Below, piece after piece: positions 14,919 to 24,077 of a stretch of 64,000 nt of DNA (the stretch's first letter is position 1; each line of letters opens with the position of its first letter). Both the position numbers and the translations under genes were made by a program. Under the pieces are notes generated by a model, which saw nothing but the letters and a program-made list of their open reading frames with translations, was not told the origin of the DNA and made no database searches. Origin of the DNA: Pirellulales bacterium (lineage in GTDB: Bacteria; Planctomycetota; Planctomycetia; Pirellulales; DATAWG01); NCBI GenBank assembly GCA_036267355.1, contig DATAWG010000086.1, positions 1 through 64,000 of the forward strand, read 5' to 3'.

Positions 14919-17690
14919 ATGCACTTGCAGCGAATCCTGATCGTGGCGGTCGTCACCGTTGCCGCGATGTCGGCGATTGCGGATCGCTCGCTGGCCGCTG
15001 ACGCCAAGCCCAGCGCGGCGGGTCCGAAATTGACCTACGACGACGACGTGCGGCCGATTCTGCGCGAACACTGCTTCTCGTGCCACAACCAGAACATGGC
15101 CAAGAGCGGATTGGCGCTCGATAGCTATGCCAAGCTGATGGCCGGCGGGTCGAGTGGCGAAGTGGTGCTCGCGGGCGACGTGGATAGCTCTCGGCTCTGG
15201 GCGTTGGCTAGCCATGCCGAAATGCCCTACATGCCGCCGATGCAAGACAAACTGCCGGACAAGAAGCTGGCGACGATTCGGCAGTGGATCGAAACCGGGG
15301 CGGCGGAAAACTCCGGCTCGAAAGTGGCCACGAAGAAAAAAGCGTCGTTCGCCTTGGCCACCAACGGTCTCGCCGGCAAACCCAGCGGTCCGCCCGCGAT
15401 GCCGGAGCATCTGTGGCGGCAACCGGTGATTTATACGCCCCGCTTGGGCGCGATCACGGCGTTGGCGGCCAGCCCTTGGGCGCCGCTCGTGGCCGTGGCT
15501 GGGCAACGCGAAGTCGTGCTCTACAATTCGGATTCGCTCGAAGAACTCGGCGTGCTCCCCTTTCCCGAGGGCACCCCCTATTGCCTGCGGTTCAGCCGCA
15601 ACGGCTCGCTGTTGCTCGTCGGCGGTGGGCAAGGGGGCCAATCGGGCTGCGCCGTCGCATTCGATGTAAAAACCGGGCGGCGCGTGCTCAAAGTCGGCGA
15701 CGAACTCGACGCGGTGCTGGCCTGCGATATCAACAACGATCAATCGCTCATTGCGCTCGGCGGCCCGCAGAAAATCGTGCGAATTTTTTCCACCCAAACG
15801 CTCGAGCAAGTGGCGGAAATCAAGAAACACACCGACTGGATCTACGCCGTCGAATTCAGTCCCGACGGCGTGCTGCTGGCCACCGCGGATCGCAGCGCGG
15901 GGCTGTTCGTGTGGGAAGCGGCGACGGCCCGCGAATATCTGAATCTGCAAGGACACAAAGCCGCGATTACGGCCCTCAGTTGGCGCGACGATTCGAATGT
16001 GCTGGTCTCGGCCAGCGAAGATGGCAACCTGAAGCTGTTCGAAATGCAGGAAGGCAAGGAAATCAAAAACATCGGCGCGCATGGCGGCGGAGCGCTGTGC
16101 GTCTCGTTCGCACACGATGGCCGGCTGGTGAGTGCCGGCCGCGATCTTGTGCCCAAGCTGTGGGACGGCAACGGCAATGCACTCAAGAATCTATCGGGCT
16201 TTCCCGAACCGGTCATGCACGCCGTGTTCACGCACGACGGCGGCCGCGTCGTGGCGGCCGATTGGAGCGGGCAGGTGCGGGTCTACACGGTCGCCGATGG
16301 CAAGCAGGTCGGCTCTCTGGCCGCGAATCCGCCCACGCTCGCCATGCTGGTCGAGCGGACCGCCGGGCAAGCCGCGGCGGCGCAAGGCGCCGCCGACCAA
16401 GCCGCTGCCGCTTTTGCCGCCGGCGATAAGCGACTGCATGACTTGGCCGCGGCGGCGAAATCAGCGGCCGATGCATCGGCGATGGCCGCGCAGCGCGCCC
16501 AGCAAGCAGTTGTCGAGCGCATCGCGGCTGAAAAAAGTGTCGCCGAGCTTGCCGCCGCGCTGAAAGATGCGGGCGCTCGCTTCAACAGTACACAGGCCGC
16601 GGCAAACGCCGCCGCGGCAGAGCATTCCGCGGCGGACAAGGCGCTACAAGAAAAGAGGGCGGCCGCAAACGTAGCGGCGCAAATGATTGCCGTACAAAAG
16701 GTGAAACAGGCTGACGCGGCCAATAAGAATTTTGCCGCCACCAAAGCCGTGGCCGACAAGGCCGAAGCCGAACGATCGGCCGCCGCGCAAGTCGCCGCTA
16801 AAAAGGCCGAGATCGATGGCCTCAAGGCGAAAGAGTTCGCGACAGCAAAATTGGCCCTCGATCAGGCGACCTCAAGAAAGAGCGATGCCGATCGGTTGCT
16901 CGCCGCCAAGACAACCGCCGCGCACCAGGCGCAAGCCCCCGTGGCTCCGGCAAAGGCCGCGGCCGACAAATCGGCGAGTGAAAAAGCCACGCTCGAAAAG
17001 CAAGTTGCCGAGTTGAAAGCGGCAAGCGATCGGGCGGCGGCGCAAGTTGTCCAGGCCCGTTCGGCCGCCGAAAGAGCGGTTAGCGAGAAGGTGGCTTTCG
17101 AGCAAATGCCGGCTCGCCTCGCCGCAGCGCTCGAAGAAGTCCAGCACAAGATGACCACGCTCGAGGCGCAGGCCTCGGCAGCGGAAAACGAACGGCTAGC
17201 CGCGGCAAAGGCGGTCGAAGGAAAGAAGGCCGAGGCGAAGCCGTTCGCCGACAAACTCGCGGCAGCGAAATCGAAGCTAAAGCAAGCCGTATCGGGCCAG
17301 ATCGAAACCGAGAAACTGATTGCCGCCAAAACGCAAGCGATTCAAGCTGCGCTCGAAAAACTGGCCTCGCTGCAAACAGCCAATGCTCCGGCCGATCCAT
17401 TGGCGGCAATGCAGAAAACGATCGCTCAACGGGTGGCCGAGCGGCAAGAAATCGAAAAGACGATGGCCGACAAATCGGCAGCGGCGAAAGCAGCGGTCGA
17501 CGATTTGCCTGCGGCGCAGAGCGATTACGATCGGCGCCTCGCTACACAAGCCGAAGCCGAAAAGCTGCTCGCCTTGAAGACGCAAGCAGCAACCGCGGCG
17601 CAAGCGGCCGTCGTTGCCGCAAAAGACGCCTTCGACAAAGCCTCGGCCGACAAATTGGCTTTCGAATCGGCCTATTCGCCGAAGCAATAG
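14919..17690 (+). CDS. cytochrome c / WD40 protein with Ala-rich coiled coil
   Basis: 923 residues in three parts. A signal peptide (1-28) and a PSCyt1-type cytochrome c domain with CFSCH (about C50-H54) come first and end near residue 130. A WD40 propeller occupies ~160-470 (FSRNGSLLLVGGG, FSPDGVLLATADRS, SWRDDSNVLVSAS). The remaining ~430 residues are very Ala/Lys/Glu-rich with few prolines and no glycine-rich turns, and look like a long coiled coil. The protein could tether a heme-bearing propeller to another structure through a rod. The other cytochrome/WD40 protein in this window (4808) lacks the rod. Whether the heme site is used is unknown. Confidence 0.87.
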   Translation: MHLQRILIVAVVTVAAMSAIADRSLAADAKPSAAGPKLTYDDDVRPILREHCFSCHNQNMAKSGLALDSYAKLMAGGSSGEVVLAGDVDSSRLWALASHAEMPYMPPMQDKLPDKKLATIRQWIETGAAENSGSKVATKKKASFALATNGLAGKPSGPPAMPEHLWRQPVIYTPRLGAITALAASPWAPLVAVAGQREVVLYNSDSLEELGVLPFPEGTPYCLRFSRNGSLLLVGGGQGGQSGCAVAFDVKTGRRVLKVGDELDAVLACDINNDQSLIALGGPQKIVRIFSTQTLEQVAEIKKHTDWIYAVEFSPDGVLLATADRSAGLFVWEAATAREYLNLQGHKAAITALSWRDDSNVLVSASEDGNLKLFEMQEGKEIKNIGAHGGGALCVSFAHDGRLVSAGRDLVPKLWDGNGNALKNLSGFPEPVMHAVFTHDGGRVVAADWSGQVRVYTVADGKQVGSLAANPPTLAMLVERTAGQAAAAQGAADQAAAAFAAGDKRLHDLAAAAKSAADASAMAAQRAQQAVVERIAAEKSVAELAAALKDAGARFNSTQAAANAAAAEHSAADKALQEKRAAANVAAQMIAVQKVKQADAANKNFAATKAVADKAEAERSAAAQVAAKKAEIDGLKAKEFATAKLALDQATSRKSDADRLLAAKTTAAHQAQAPVAPAKAAADKSASEKATLEKQVAELKAASDRAAAQVVQARSAAERAVSEKVAFEQMPARLAAALEEVQHKMTTLEAQASAAENERLAAAKAVEGKKAEAKPFADKLAAAKSKLKQAVSGQIETEKLIAAKTQAIQAALEKLASLQTANAPADPLAAMQKTIAQRVAERQEIEKTMADKSAAAKAAVDDLPAAQSDYDRRLATQAEAEKLLALKTQAATAAQAAVVAAKDAFDKASADKLAFESAYSPKQ

Positions 17691-17723
17691 AATTGCACAA
17701 AAATCAGCTGGGGGTTGAGGCCG

Positions 17724-17821
17724 TTCCTCGCTGACGCTTCGGGCTAGTGGCGTTAGAGCCGTTCCTCGCTGACGCTTCGGGCTAGTGAGGAGGCAAACTA
17801 GCCCGAAGCGTTAGCGAGGAA
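17724..17821. repeat. three AGCCCGAAGCG repeats forming a hairpin
   Basis: Two copies on the minus strand (17724-17746 and 17762-17784) are followed by one on the plus strand (17799-17821). The last two form a stem of about 22 bases with one mismatch around a 14-base loop. They lie just after the coiled-coil gene and before galE and could end transcription, although no T-run follows. Confidence 0.8.
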
Positions 17822-17947
17822 GGCTGTTGCATGCCAATTTCGACGCGGTTAGCATAAGCTCGAAATGAGCCTGCTTGCGGTGTAAACACCGGATCCTTCC
17901 TTACGAGTGAACAAGGTCGAGTGGATGGGCAAACCATTCGCGAGCGC

Positions 17948-18961
17948 ATGAATGTCTTCGTCACTGGCGGAGCCGGATATATCGGCAGTGTCGTCGCCGA
18001 GCAACTCGTCGCCAGCGGCGAATCCGTGGTCGTCTTCGACAACCTATCGCAAGGGCATCGGACGGCAGTGCCCGCGGAGGCGGTGTTTTTCGAAGGGGAC
18101 CTGTTCGACCGGGCGGCGATCGATGCGGCGTTGGCCCAGCATCGGCCGGATGCGGTGATGCATTTTGCCGCGCATTCCTGTGTGGGCGATTCGATGATTC
18201 GCCCGTTCGAATACCTGGGCCGCAATGTCGTTTACGGGCTGAACCTATTGCAGAGCCTTGTCGAGCATGGGGTGCGGCGATTCATTCTCTCTTCCACGGC
18301 CAGCTTGTTCGGCGTTCCTGAACGGCTGCCGATCGCCGAAGATGAGCGGATCATGCCTGGAAGTCCCTATGGCGAATCGAAGTATATGCTCGAGCGAACA
18401 TTGCCGTGGTTGGAGCAAGTGTACGGCTTGCGCTACGCGTCGCTGCGCTATTTCAACGCCGCCGGCGCAACCGCCGATCACGGCGAAGACCATCATCCCG
18501 AGCAGCACCTGATTCCGACCGTGCTGCGCAAGGCATTGGCCGACGGCGAAGATGCGGTGGTGACGATTTTTGGCGACGACTATCCGACGCCGGACGGCAC
18601 CTGTGTGCGCGACTACATCCACGTGGCGGACCTCGCCCAAGCCCATGTGCTCGCCCTGCGGGCCTTGGACCAGCAGAGCCGGGTTTACAATCTGGGCAAC
18701 GGTCAGGGGTTCAGCGTGCGGCAGGTGATCGAAGCTGCGCGGCGGATCACGGGCCGGCCGATACCGGTGCGAGTCGGGCCGCGTCGGCCGGGTGATCCGC
18801 CGATCCTTGTGGCGAGCAGTGAAAAAATTCGCCGCGAGTTGGGTTGGCAGCCGGCGTTTCCGGAGCTCGAACAGATTATCGACAGCGCGTGGCAGTGGCA
18901 CCGGAGAAACCCGGCCGGTTACGACGACCGGGCCGCCGCGGCGGTTGTCAGCCCGAAATAG
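17948..18961 (+). CDS. galE: UDP-glucose 4-epimerase
   Basis: 337 residues, full length for GalE. The NAD-binding motif TGGAGYIGS is at 6-14. The catalytic YxxxK is Y141-K145 ([11 protein letters not shown]), and Thr117 sits at the Ser/Thr position of the triad. FNAAGA and the [15 protein letters not shown] block are typical of GalE. It interconverts UDP-glucose and UDP-galactose for surface polysaccharide or galactose use. The frame is open from 17921, but the Rossmann strand begins at the ATG at 17948. No glycan genes lie nearby. A perfect palindrome separates it from the convergent neighbour. Confidence 0.92.
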   Translation: MNVFVTGGAGYIGSVVAEQLVASGESVVVFDNLSQGHRTAVPAEAVFFEGDLFDRAAIDAALAQHRPDAVMHFAAHSCVGDSMIRPFEYLGRNVVYGLNLLQSLVEHGVRRFILSSTASLFGVPERLPIAEDERIMPGSPYGESKYMLERTLPWLEQVYGLRYASLRYFNAAGATADHGEDHHPEQHLIPTVLRKALADGEDAVVTIFGDDYPTPDGTCVRDYIHVADLAQAHVLALRALDQQSRVYNLGNGQGFSVRQVIEAARRITGRPIPVRVGPRRPGDPPILVASSEKIRRELGWQPAFPELEQIIDSAWQWHRRNPAGYDDRAAAAVVSPK

Positions 18962-19008
18962 GCAGTTTCGGGGCGGCGTGCGTCGGCGGCTTGCTCCAAG
19001 ATAAACGC

Positions 19009-19040
19009 GCGGGGACGCGCGCCATGGCGCGCGTCCCCGC
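19009..19040. terminator. 32-base perfect palindrome between convergent genes
   Basis: GCGGGGACGCGCGCCA is followed directly by its exact reverse complement. It lies 47 bases after galE (plus) and 13 bases after the Cys-rich gene (minus). It probably acts as a terminator in both directions, though no T-run is present. Confidence 0.55.
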
Positions 19041-19053
19041 CGTTCGTGTTGCA

Positions 19054-19485
19054 CTACTTGGCCGGCGCCGGGCCGACTTTCTTGCCGGCCTTTTTCATGG
19101 CGGCTTCGAAATTGGCGCGGGCCTTGTCCCACATCTTTCCGGTCATGGGGACTCCGCAGCTTCCCTTGCCTTTGCACGAATTCTCGCCGGGATTGGCGCC
19201 GCAGCCGCCTTGTCCTTTGCAGGCATTTTCGCCTTTGCAATCGTGCTTGGCGACGGTGGCGCAATCACCTTGGCCTGCGCAGGCATTCTTGCCCTTTTCG
19301 GCGCCGCCTCCCTTTCCCTTGCACGTGTTCAAGCCACGACAAACGTGCGGTTCCTCCAGCAACGACTTGGCCTCATCGCCGGCCGCCAGAACGCTACGCC
19401 CCAGAACGCTCCCGGCGACGACGCCGCCGAATGCCGCCGCAGTTAGCTTTTGAAAATCTCGCCGATTCATGTTCGACTCGTTCAT
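19054..19485 (-). CDS. Tat-exported Cys-rich CKG-repeat protein
   Basis: 143 residues. A twin-arginine signal (NRRDFQKLTAAAFGGVVAGSVLG) leads to a region with ten cysteines in short repeats: CRGLNTCKGKGG, NACAGQGDC, HDCKGENACKGQGGCG, NSCKGKGSCG. A basic helix follows (MWDKARANFEAAMKKAGKKVG). The repeated CxGxxxC spacing suggests metal binding or dense disulfides. It recalls Cys-rich metallophore-like exported peptides, but I cannot assign it to a named family. AGGAGA before the ATG at 19485 supports the start; the ATG at 19470 is an alternative. Tat export would fit folding or metal loading in the cytoplasm first. Confidence 0.8.
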   Translation of the reverse strand: MNESNMNRRDFQKLTAAAFGGVVAGSVLGRSVLAAGDEAKSLLEEPHVCRGLNTCKGKGGGAEKGKNACAGQGDCATVAKHDCKGENACKGQGGCGANPGENSCKGKGSCGVPMTGKMWDKARANFEAAMKKAGKKVGPAPAK

Positions 19486-19630
19486 CGCACTTCTCCTCGG
19501 TGGGCAAAGGAAAAAGACAACGCAACAAAGGCGCTCCAGCCACGAACCGGAGCACAAACGTGCCGACGGCGATCTACGAACCGCGTGCCGATGGCTTGCC
19601 TATTTTGACATACCGCCGCGCGGCAATCCA

Positions 19631-20986
19631 CTACTTTCCGAGCACTTCTTCGATCGATTCGCCGAGGATTTCGACCATGCGGTCGATTTGAGCGTCGCTC
19701 GCCACATAGCAGGGGGCGAGGTTGTAGATGTCGCCGCGGAGGCGCGTGAACATGCCGCGGCGCTGCGTGGCGGCGTGAACGCGGCGGCCGATCTGCTCCG
19801 AGGCGGGGAATTCGGCCCGCGTTTGCTTGTCGGCCACCAGTTCGACCGCCGCCAATAGCCCCAGCCCGCGCACTTCGCCGACGTGCGGGTGCGATGCCAA
19901 CGTTTGCAATCGCCCCAGCAATTGCCGGCCTAGCTCGGCTGCGCGGGCCAAGAGATGTTCGCGCTCCAGAATATCGAGATTCGCCAGCGCGACCGCGCAA
20001 CCGGCCGGGTGGCCTGAATAGGTGAACGCGTGCATCCAAGTTCGATCGCCTGTAGCGCTGTCAAGCGCCGCGGCGATCGCATCGCTCACGCCCAATCCGC
20101 CAAGCGGAAAATAGCCGCTCGTGATGCCTTTGGCAAACGTCGCCATATCGGGCTCGATGCCATAGCGCGACAGGGCGAACCAATCGCCCGTGCGGCCGAA
20201 GCCGGTGATCACCTCGTCGGCGATCAACAGCACGTTGTGGCGATCGCAGATCCGGCGAATTCGCGGCCAATAATCGTCGGGCGGAACGATGACGCCGCCG
20301 GCTCCTTGCACCGGTTCGCCAATGAAGGCCGCCACGGTGTCGGCCCCTTCGCGCAAAATCGCTTCTTCCAATAGATCGGCCGCGATCTGGCCGGGAGAGC
20401 GCGTGTCGCCTGGCGGAAGCTCGGCCGGCGGACGAAAGCGATACGGATACGGCCCTTCGATCTGCACGAATCCGGGAACGCGCGGCTCGAACATCGGCCA
20501 ATACGAGGCGATCCCCGTGGCCGACATCGCAGCCAGCGTCGTGCCATGGTAGGCCCAGGTGCGGCTGACGATTTTTGTCTTGTCCGGCTTGCCGGCCAGT
20601 TTCCAAAAACAGCGGGCCGTCTTGAAGGCCGATTCATTCGCCTCCGCACCACCGCAGGTAAAGAAAAAGCGGTTGATCCGCGGATAACAGATTGCCGCCA
20701 GGCGTTCGGCCAATTCGATGGCCCGGGGATTCGTGCTGCCGGAATAGGCCGAGGCGTAGGCGAGTCGGTCCATCTGGTCGGCGGCGGCGCGGCCCAGCTC
20801 GGCGCGGCCGTGGCCGACGATCACATTCCATAATCCGGCCAGCGCGTCGAGAAACTCGCGCCCGTGGTTGTCGATCAGAATCGCCCCGCGGCCGGCGGTC
20901 CAGACGTGTGCCTCATCGGCCAGCGCGCGGCTGTGGAGCGGATGGATCAGATGATCGCGATCGCGTTGGAGTTCTCGTTCGGACAC
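19631..20986 (-). CDS. class III aminotransferase
   Basis: 451 residues, typical for class III (omega) PLP aminotransferases. TCGGAEANE binds the cofactor phosphate. Asp257 in LLIADEVITGFGRTG pairs with the PLP nitrogen. Lys286 in TFAKGITSGYFPLGG forms the Schiff base. The HAFTYSGHPAGCAVALAN segment is also typical. The N-terminal LIHPLHSRAL is characteristic of the beta-alanine/putrescine-pyruvate group, so an omega-amino acid or diamine is a likely amino donor, though this is not certain. The start is GTG. It stands upstream of the Cys-rich protein on the same strand, 145 bases away, without an evident functional link. Confidence 0.9.
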   Translation of the reverse strand: MSERELQRDRDHLIHPLHSRALADEAHVWTAGRGAILIDNHGREFLDALAGLWNVIVGHGRAELGRAAADQMDRLAYASAYSGSTNPRAIELAERLAAICYPRINRFFFTCGGAEANESAFKTARCFWKLAGKPDKTKIVSRTWAYHGTTLAAMSATGIASYWPMFEPRVPGFVQIEGPYPYRFRPPAELPPGDTRSPGQIAADLLEEAILREGADTVAAFIGEPVQGAGGVIVPPDDYWPRIRRICDRHNVLLIADEVITGFGRTGDWFALSRYGIEPDMATFAKGITSGYFPLGGLGVSDAIAAALDSATGDRTWMHAFTYSGHPAGCAVALANLDILEREHLLARAAELGRQLLGRLQTLASHPHVGEVRGLGLLAAVELVADKQTRAEFPASEQIGRRVHAATQRRGMFTRLRGDIYNLAPCYVASDAQIDRMVEILGESIEEVLGK

Positions 20987-21146
20987 GGGCAGATGTTGGG
21001 AAAGAGGAAACCGTGGATTAGGTTGAAAGACATCGAACCACGGATCACACCGCTGACGCGGAAAATGGCTGCACGAAAAATGCGTCCGCTGGCGAGGCCT
21101 ACCACGCTAACGCTGCGGGCTCGTTTTCCTTTCTGTGCGTCCATTC

Positions 21147-21169
21147 TAGCCCGAAGCGCTAGCGAGGGA
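21147..21169 (+). repeat. AGCCCGAAGCG dispersed repeat
   Basis: AGCCCGAAGCGCTAGCGAGG, one base different from the copies at 11464, 17799 and 50638. A diverged minus-strand copy about 25 bases upstream makes a loose inverted pair. Confidence 0.75.
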
Positions 21170-21208
21170 GGCCAACCCAAACGCGATAGCTAGTCTCGGC
21201 CGCGGATA

Positions 21209-21306
21209 AGGCTGGGCCGAAAAATAACTTCACCACAGACCCTCTCCCCTTGCGGGAGAGGGCAGGGCGAGAGGTTCGAAAAGCGGAAGTTAGTTTTCGG
21301 CCGAGC
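21209..21306. mobile_element. ~100-bp miniature inverted-repeat element, copy B
   Basis: AGGCTGGGCCGAAAAATAAC at the left, and GAAGTTAGTTTTCGGCCGAG complementary at the right. The centre CCACAGACCCTCTCCCCTTG then CGGGAGAGGGCAGGG is close to copy A and to the complement of copy C. It has no coding capacity. Confidence 0.75.
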
Positions 21307-21464
21307 ACCCAAGGAATTGTATCGCGTGGGCGAGCGGTTGTTGAGCGGGGGGCCGCTGGCCGATGCCGCTGGCTCGCCGTACTGTTGGCGCGCGAAGAGT
21401 TTTGTTAGGCTGCAAATGCGTGGTGCATGCAGCGTGGGAGCCGCGTTTTCGAGAATGCAATTCG

Positions 21465-22145
21465 ATGTCTGGAGGCACGAAGGCGGTGAAGGCGGACTGC
21501 CAATCGCGTGTTTCGTTCGCGGCGCGCCGCGGTAACGGCGGCGGGTTTGCTTGCTGCCTTTTGCTCGCGCTAGGATGCATCGCGCTGGAGGGCTGCGGGA
21601 GGCCGATGCCGCGGCTTGCGCCGCCGGCCATCGATCCGGCGGCGGCAGGCCAGGCCGCAATCGACGAATACGATACGAATCACGACGGCGTGATTTCCGG
21701 AGCCGAATTGGATCGCTGCCCGGCCTTGAAAGCGGCCGAGAAAAAATACGATCATGGGAGCGGCAAAATCACCGCCGACGACATCGCCGAGCGCATTCGC
21801 GCGTGGCAAGCAAGCCGCGTTTGCATGAGCCAAATGGCAATCCGGATAACGCTCGACGGCAAGCCGCTGAAAGGTGCGACGGTGACGTCCGAACCGGAAA
21901 AGTTTCTCGGCCCTAATATCCCGGGCGCGAAGGGCGTGACCAACGCGCAGGGAACGGTCTGGCCGCAAGTCGATCGAAGCCGGCCCGGGATGTTCTACGG
22001 CTTGTATAAGCTGCGCGTGTCGAAAACGATCGACGGTCAAGAAACCATCCCCGCGCGCTACAACACCGAGACCGAACTGGGCTTCGAAAAGGCTCCCGAT
22101 TCGGGCGGCCTGGCCGGGATGAAGCTGGCTCTCAAGAGCAAGTGA
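21465..22145 (+). CDS. EF-hand lipoprotein with carboxypeptidase-regulatory-like domain
   Basis: 226 residues. A hydrophobic N-terminal segment ends ALGCIALEGCGRP, a probable lipobox with C44 or nearby as the lipidated residue. One EF-hand loop is clear: DTNHDGVISGAE, within DEYDTNHDGVISGAELD. A second half-site, DHGSGKITADDI, follows. The C-terminal half (IRITLDGKPLKGATVTSEPEKFLG, then KGVTNAQGTVWPQ) resembles the transthyretin-like/carboxypeptidase regulatory fold common in planctomycete secreted proteins. It is probably a calcium-binding envelope lipoprotein of unknown role. The start is uncertain, since the frame is open from 21363. A repeat hairpin separates it from the convergent protease gene. 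Confidence 0.75.
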   Translation: MSGGTKAVKADCQSRVSFAARRGNGGGFACCLLLALGCIALEGCGRPMPRLAPPAIDPAAAGQAAIDEYDTNHDGVISGAELDRCPALKAAEKKYDHGSGKITADDIAERIRAWQASRVCMSQMAIRITLDGKPLKGATVTSEPEKFLGPNIPGAKGVTNAQGTVWPQVDRSRPGMFYGLYKLRVSKTIDGQETIPARYNTETELGFEKAPDSGGLAGMKLALKSK

Positions 22146-22161
22146 GAGCACTGCCAGGCGA

Positions 22162-22224
22162 CGCGCGAAACCGCAAGCGAGCTACGATATCAATCCAGTA
22201 GCGAAGCTCGCTTGCGGTTTCGCG
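22162..22224. terminator. hairpin from CTCGCTTGCGG repeats between convergent genes
   Basis: CGCGAAACCGCAAGCGAGC (from 22164) and GCTCGCTTGCGGTTTCGCG (22206-22224) are exact complements around a 23-base loop. The hairpin sits between the lipoprotein stop and the protease stop. The right arm with its CGAA lead (22202-22224) recurs exactly at 57577-57599 inside a coding region, and a version lies at 40560-40581. Confidence 0.65.
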
Positions 22225-22249
22225 TGTCACCCGTAGGCGCTCGGGCGCT

Positions 22250-23632
22250 TTATCGCGAGGCCACCTTCTTCGTTTGGGCGATCGTGAAGTGGCCGTAGAG
22301 CGTTTCGCTGCCGCGGAGAATGTAGAACTTCACCGGGTCGAGGTCGGCGAAATCGGGCCGGTTGAGGATGTAGCTGACGTTGTCGAGATTGACCGTTTCC
22401 CAAATGTGCATGCCGACCAGCACATCGCTCTGCCGCAGGCCTTGGCGCGAGGCGGGGCTGCCGGGCCGGATTTCGTTGACCATCAGCCCGCCGCGATAAC
22501 GGCTCTGATATTGTTTGAAGTCGGCCGCGCTGATCGGCGAAAGCCGCAGGCCCAACACGGTCCAAGCCAGATCGTCGTCGGCCGCGGGGCGCGCCGGCAT
22601 GGCGGCCAGCACGAGGGTCACTTTCACCGCCTGATCGTTGCGCTGAATCACCAGCGGCACTTCATCGCCCGGCTTGTGGCCCAGGAGGGCCCGCTCGAAG
22701 TCGAGCGAGCGGGCGATTTCCTGCTTGCCGACTTCAGTGATCACGTCGCCGCTTTTCAGGCCGACGTGTGCGCCCGGGCTCTCCTTGTCGACCGATTCGA
22801 CGACCAACTCGGAATGCGAGCCTGGTTTGTCTTCGGTGATGATACCGTGCCAATTGTTTTCCAATCGTTCGACGGACAGGAGTTTGCCCGCGATTCGCAT
22901 GGCCTTGTCGATCGGGATCGCGAAGCCGATGCCCTGTGCCCCGGCCCGCACGGCGACATTGACGCCGATCATCTGCCCATCGATATTCACCAGCGGCCCG
23001 CCCGAATTGCCCGGATTGATGCTCGCGTCGGTTTGAATCAGATCGTCGTAGCCTTGCGTATCGCTGACCTGGACCGAGCGATGCAGCGCGCTGACGATGC
23101 CGCTGGAAACCGTGTTCTCATAGCCATAGGCGTTTCCGACGGCGACCACCGATTCGCCGACCATCAGATCGCTCGAAGTGCCGATGGGAATCACGGGCAG
23201 TTTCTGGGGGCAATCGATTTTGATGATCGCCAGGTCGAACGTGGGATCGGTTGAAATCTGCTGGGCAACGAAATCGCCGCCGCCACGCAGAGTGACTTCG
23301 ATTTTCTGGACGCCATCGACGACGTGGAAGTTCGTGAGGATATAACCCCGTTCGTCGATCACCACGCCGGTGCCCATGCCGTTGACGCGTCGCGGGCCTT
23401 CGCCGTGGATCGTCGGATCTTCGCCGGGGTTCAGGATTTTTTGCCCATGAATATTAACCACCGAATCGCGCACTGCTTCCACCGCGCGAACGACCGGCGT
23501 GCGACGGTCGTCGGACGCACGAAGCGGAGCAGGGTTGGCGATGGTGATAGCAGCCAAGGCCAATGCTGCCATGGCGAGGCGAGCCATCCGGGCGGCGGTA
23601 CATGCCGGCTTGCGTTGCAGAGCAGATCGCAT
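22250..23632 (-). CDS. HtrA/DegP-type serine protease with PDZ domains
   Basis: About 460 residues. A signal peptide ends near 39 (NPAPLRAS). The trypsin-like S1C domain has a complete triad: H103 in TNFHVV, D133 in TFDLAIIKI and S210 in NPGNSGGPL. A first PDZ domain spans ~270-360 (GAHVGLKSGDVITEVGKQEI) and a second, more diverged one ~370-455 (GSPASRQGLRQSDVLVGMHIW). HtrA proteins degrade or refold damaged envelope proteins. The ATG at 23632 is preferred because the signal peptide starts there; the frame is open to 23671. It is monocistronic and convergent with the lipoprotein. It is the orthodox counterpart of the three HtrA-like genes at 55634-60955. Confidence 0.92.
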   Translation of the reverse strand: MRSALQRKPACTAARMARLAMAALALAAITIANPAPLRASDDRRTPVVRAVEAVRDSVVNIHGQKILNPGEDPTIHGEGPRRVNGMGTGVVIDERGYILTNFHVVDGVQKIEVTLRGGGDFVAQQISTDPTFDLAIIKIDCPQKLPVIPIGTSSDLMVGESVVAVGNAYGYENTVSSGIVSALHRSVQVSDTQGYDDLIQTDASINPGNSGGPLVNIDGQMIGVNVAVRAGAQGIGFAIPIDKAMRIAGKLLSVERLENNWHGIITEDKPGSHSELVVESVDKESPGAHVGLKSGDVITEVGKQEIARSLDFERALLGHKPGDEVPLVIQRNDQAVKVTLVLAAMPARPAADDDLAWTVLGLRLSPISAADFKQYQSRYRGGLMVNEIRPGSPASRQGLRQSDVLVGMHIWETVNLDNVSYILNRPDFADLDPVKFYILRGSETLYGHFTIAQTKKVASR

Positions 23633-24077
23633 AGGGGCCTGGATCAGGGATTCGGAATCGGCGGGGGGCAAGAGGCCCGTTGGTTGCGTGCGGCATTAGA
23701 AGCCCGAAGTTCTAAATCGGTCCCGCCGCTAACCCGCTTCAGAACCGGTGGTGCAGGCGGAACAATCTGCCTAATTTCACGGCCAACCGAGTATGGAAGC
23801 GCAGGCTCTAACAATCGCGGCCGGAATGCGGGTTATCGCGGCATTTCCGTTCAGGAAAAATAGGCAAGCCGCAATGCCTGCCGACCGCCGCCGCGCGCAC
23901 AAGGGATAAGATCGAGGATTATTCCAGACGCCGGCCGGCAACCGCAAAGCGGCGAAGCTGCGAGCAACGTAACCTGCACACTCCGTGTGCCGTCTGCTCC
24001 GCTCTGTGCGCTTTGCCCTCGCGTTGCGCCGACGGCACACGGACTGTGGCTGCTCCCATGTCGGGCGCCGCTGCGAT
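23633..24077. other. intergenic region with hairpin
   Basis: 445 bases with no credible gene. It holds the promoter side of the HtrA gene and the 3' flank of the small membrane protein gene. The exact inverted pair CCGTGTGCCGTC (23983-23994) and GACGGCACACGG (24031-24042) could end transcription of the minus-strand genes. Confidence 0.5.

Larger units (their letters stand above)
20987..21464. other. repeat-bearing divergent intergenic region
   Basis: 478 bases between the aminotransferase start and the lipoprotein start. It contains a diverged AGCCCGAAGCG copy on the minus strand (about 21101-21123), a good copy at 21147-21169 and miniature element copy B at 21209-21306. The divergent promoters must be here, but none is clear. 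Confidence 0.6.
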
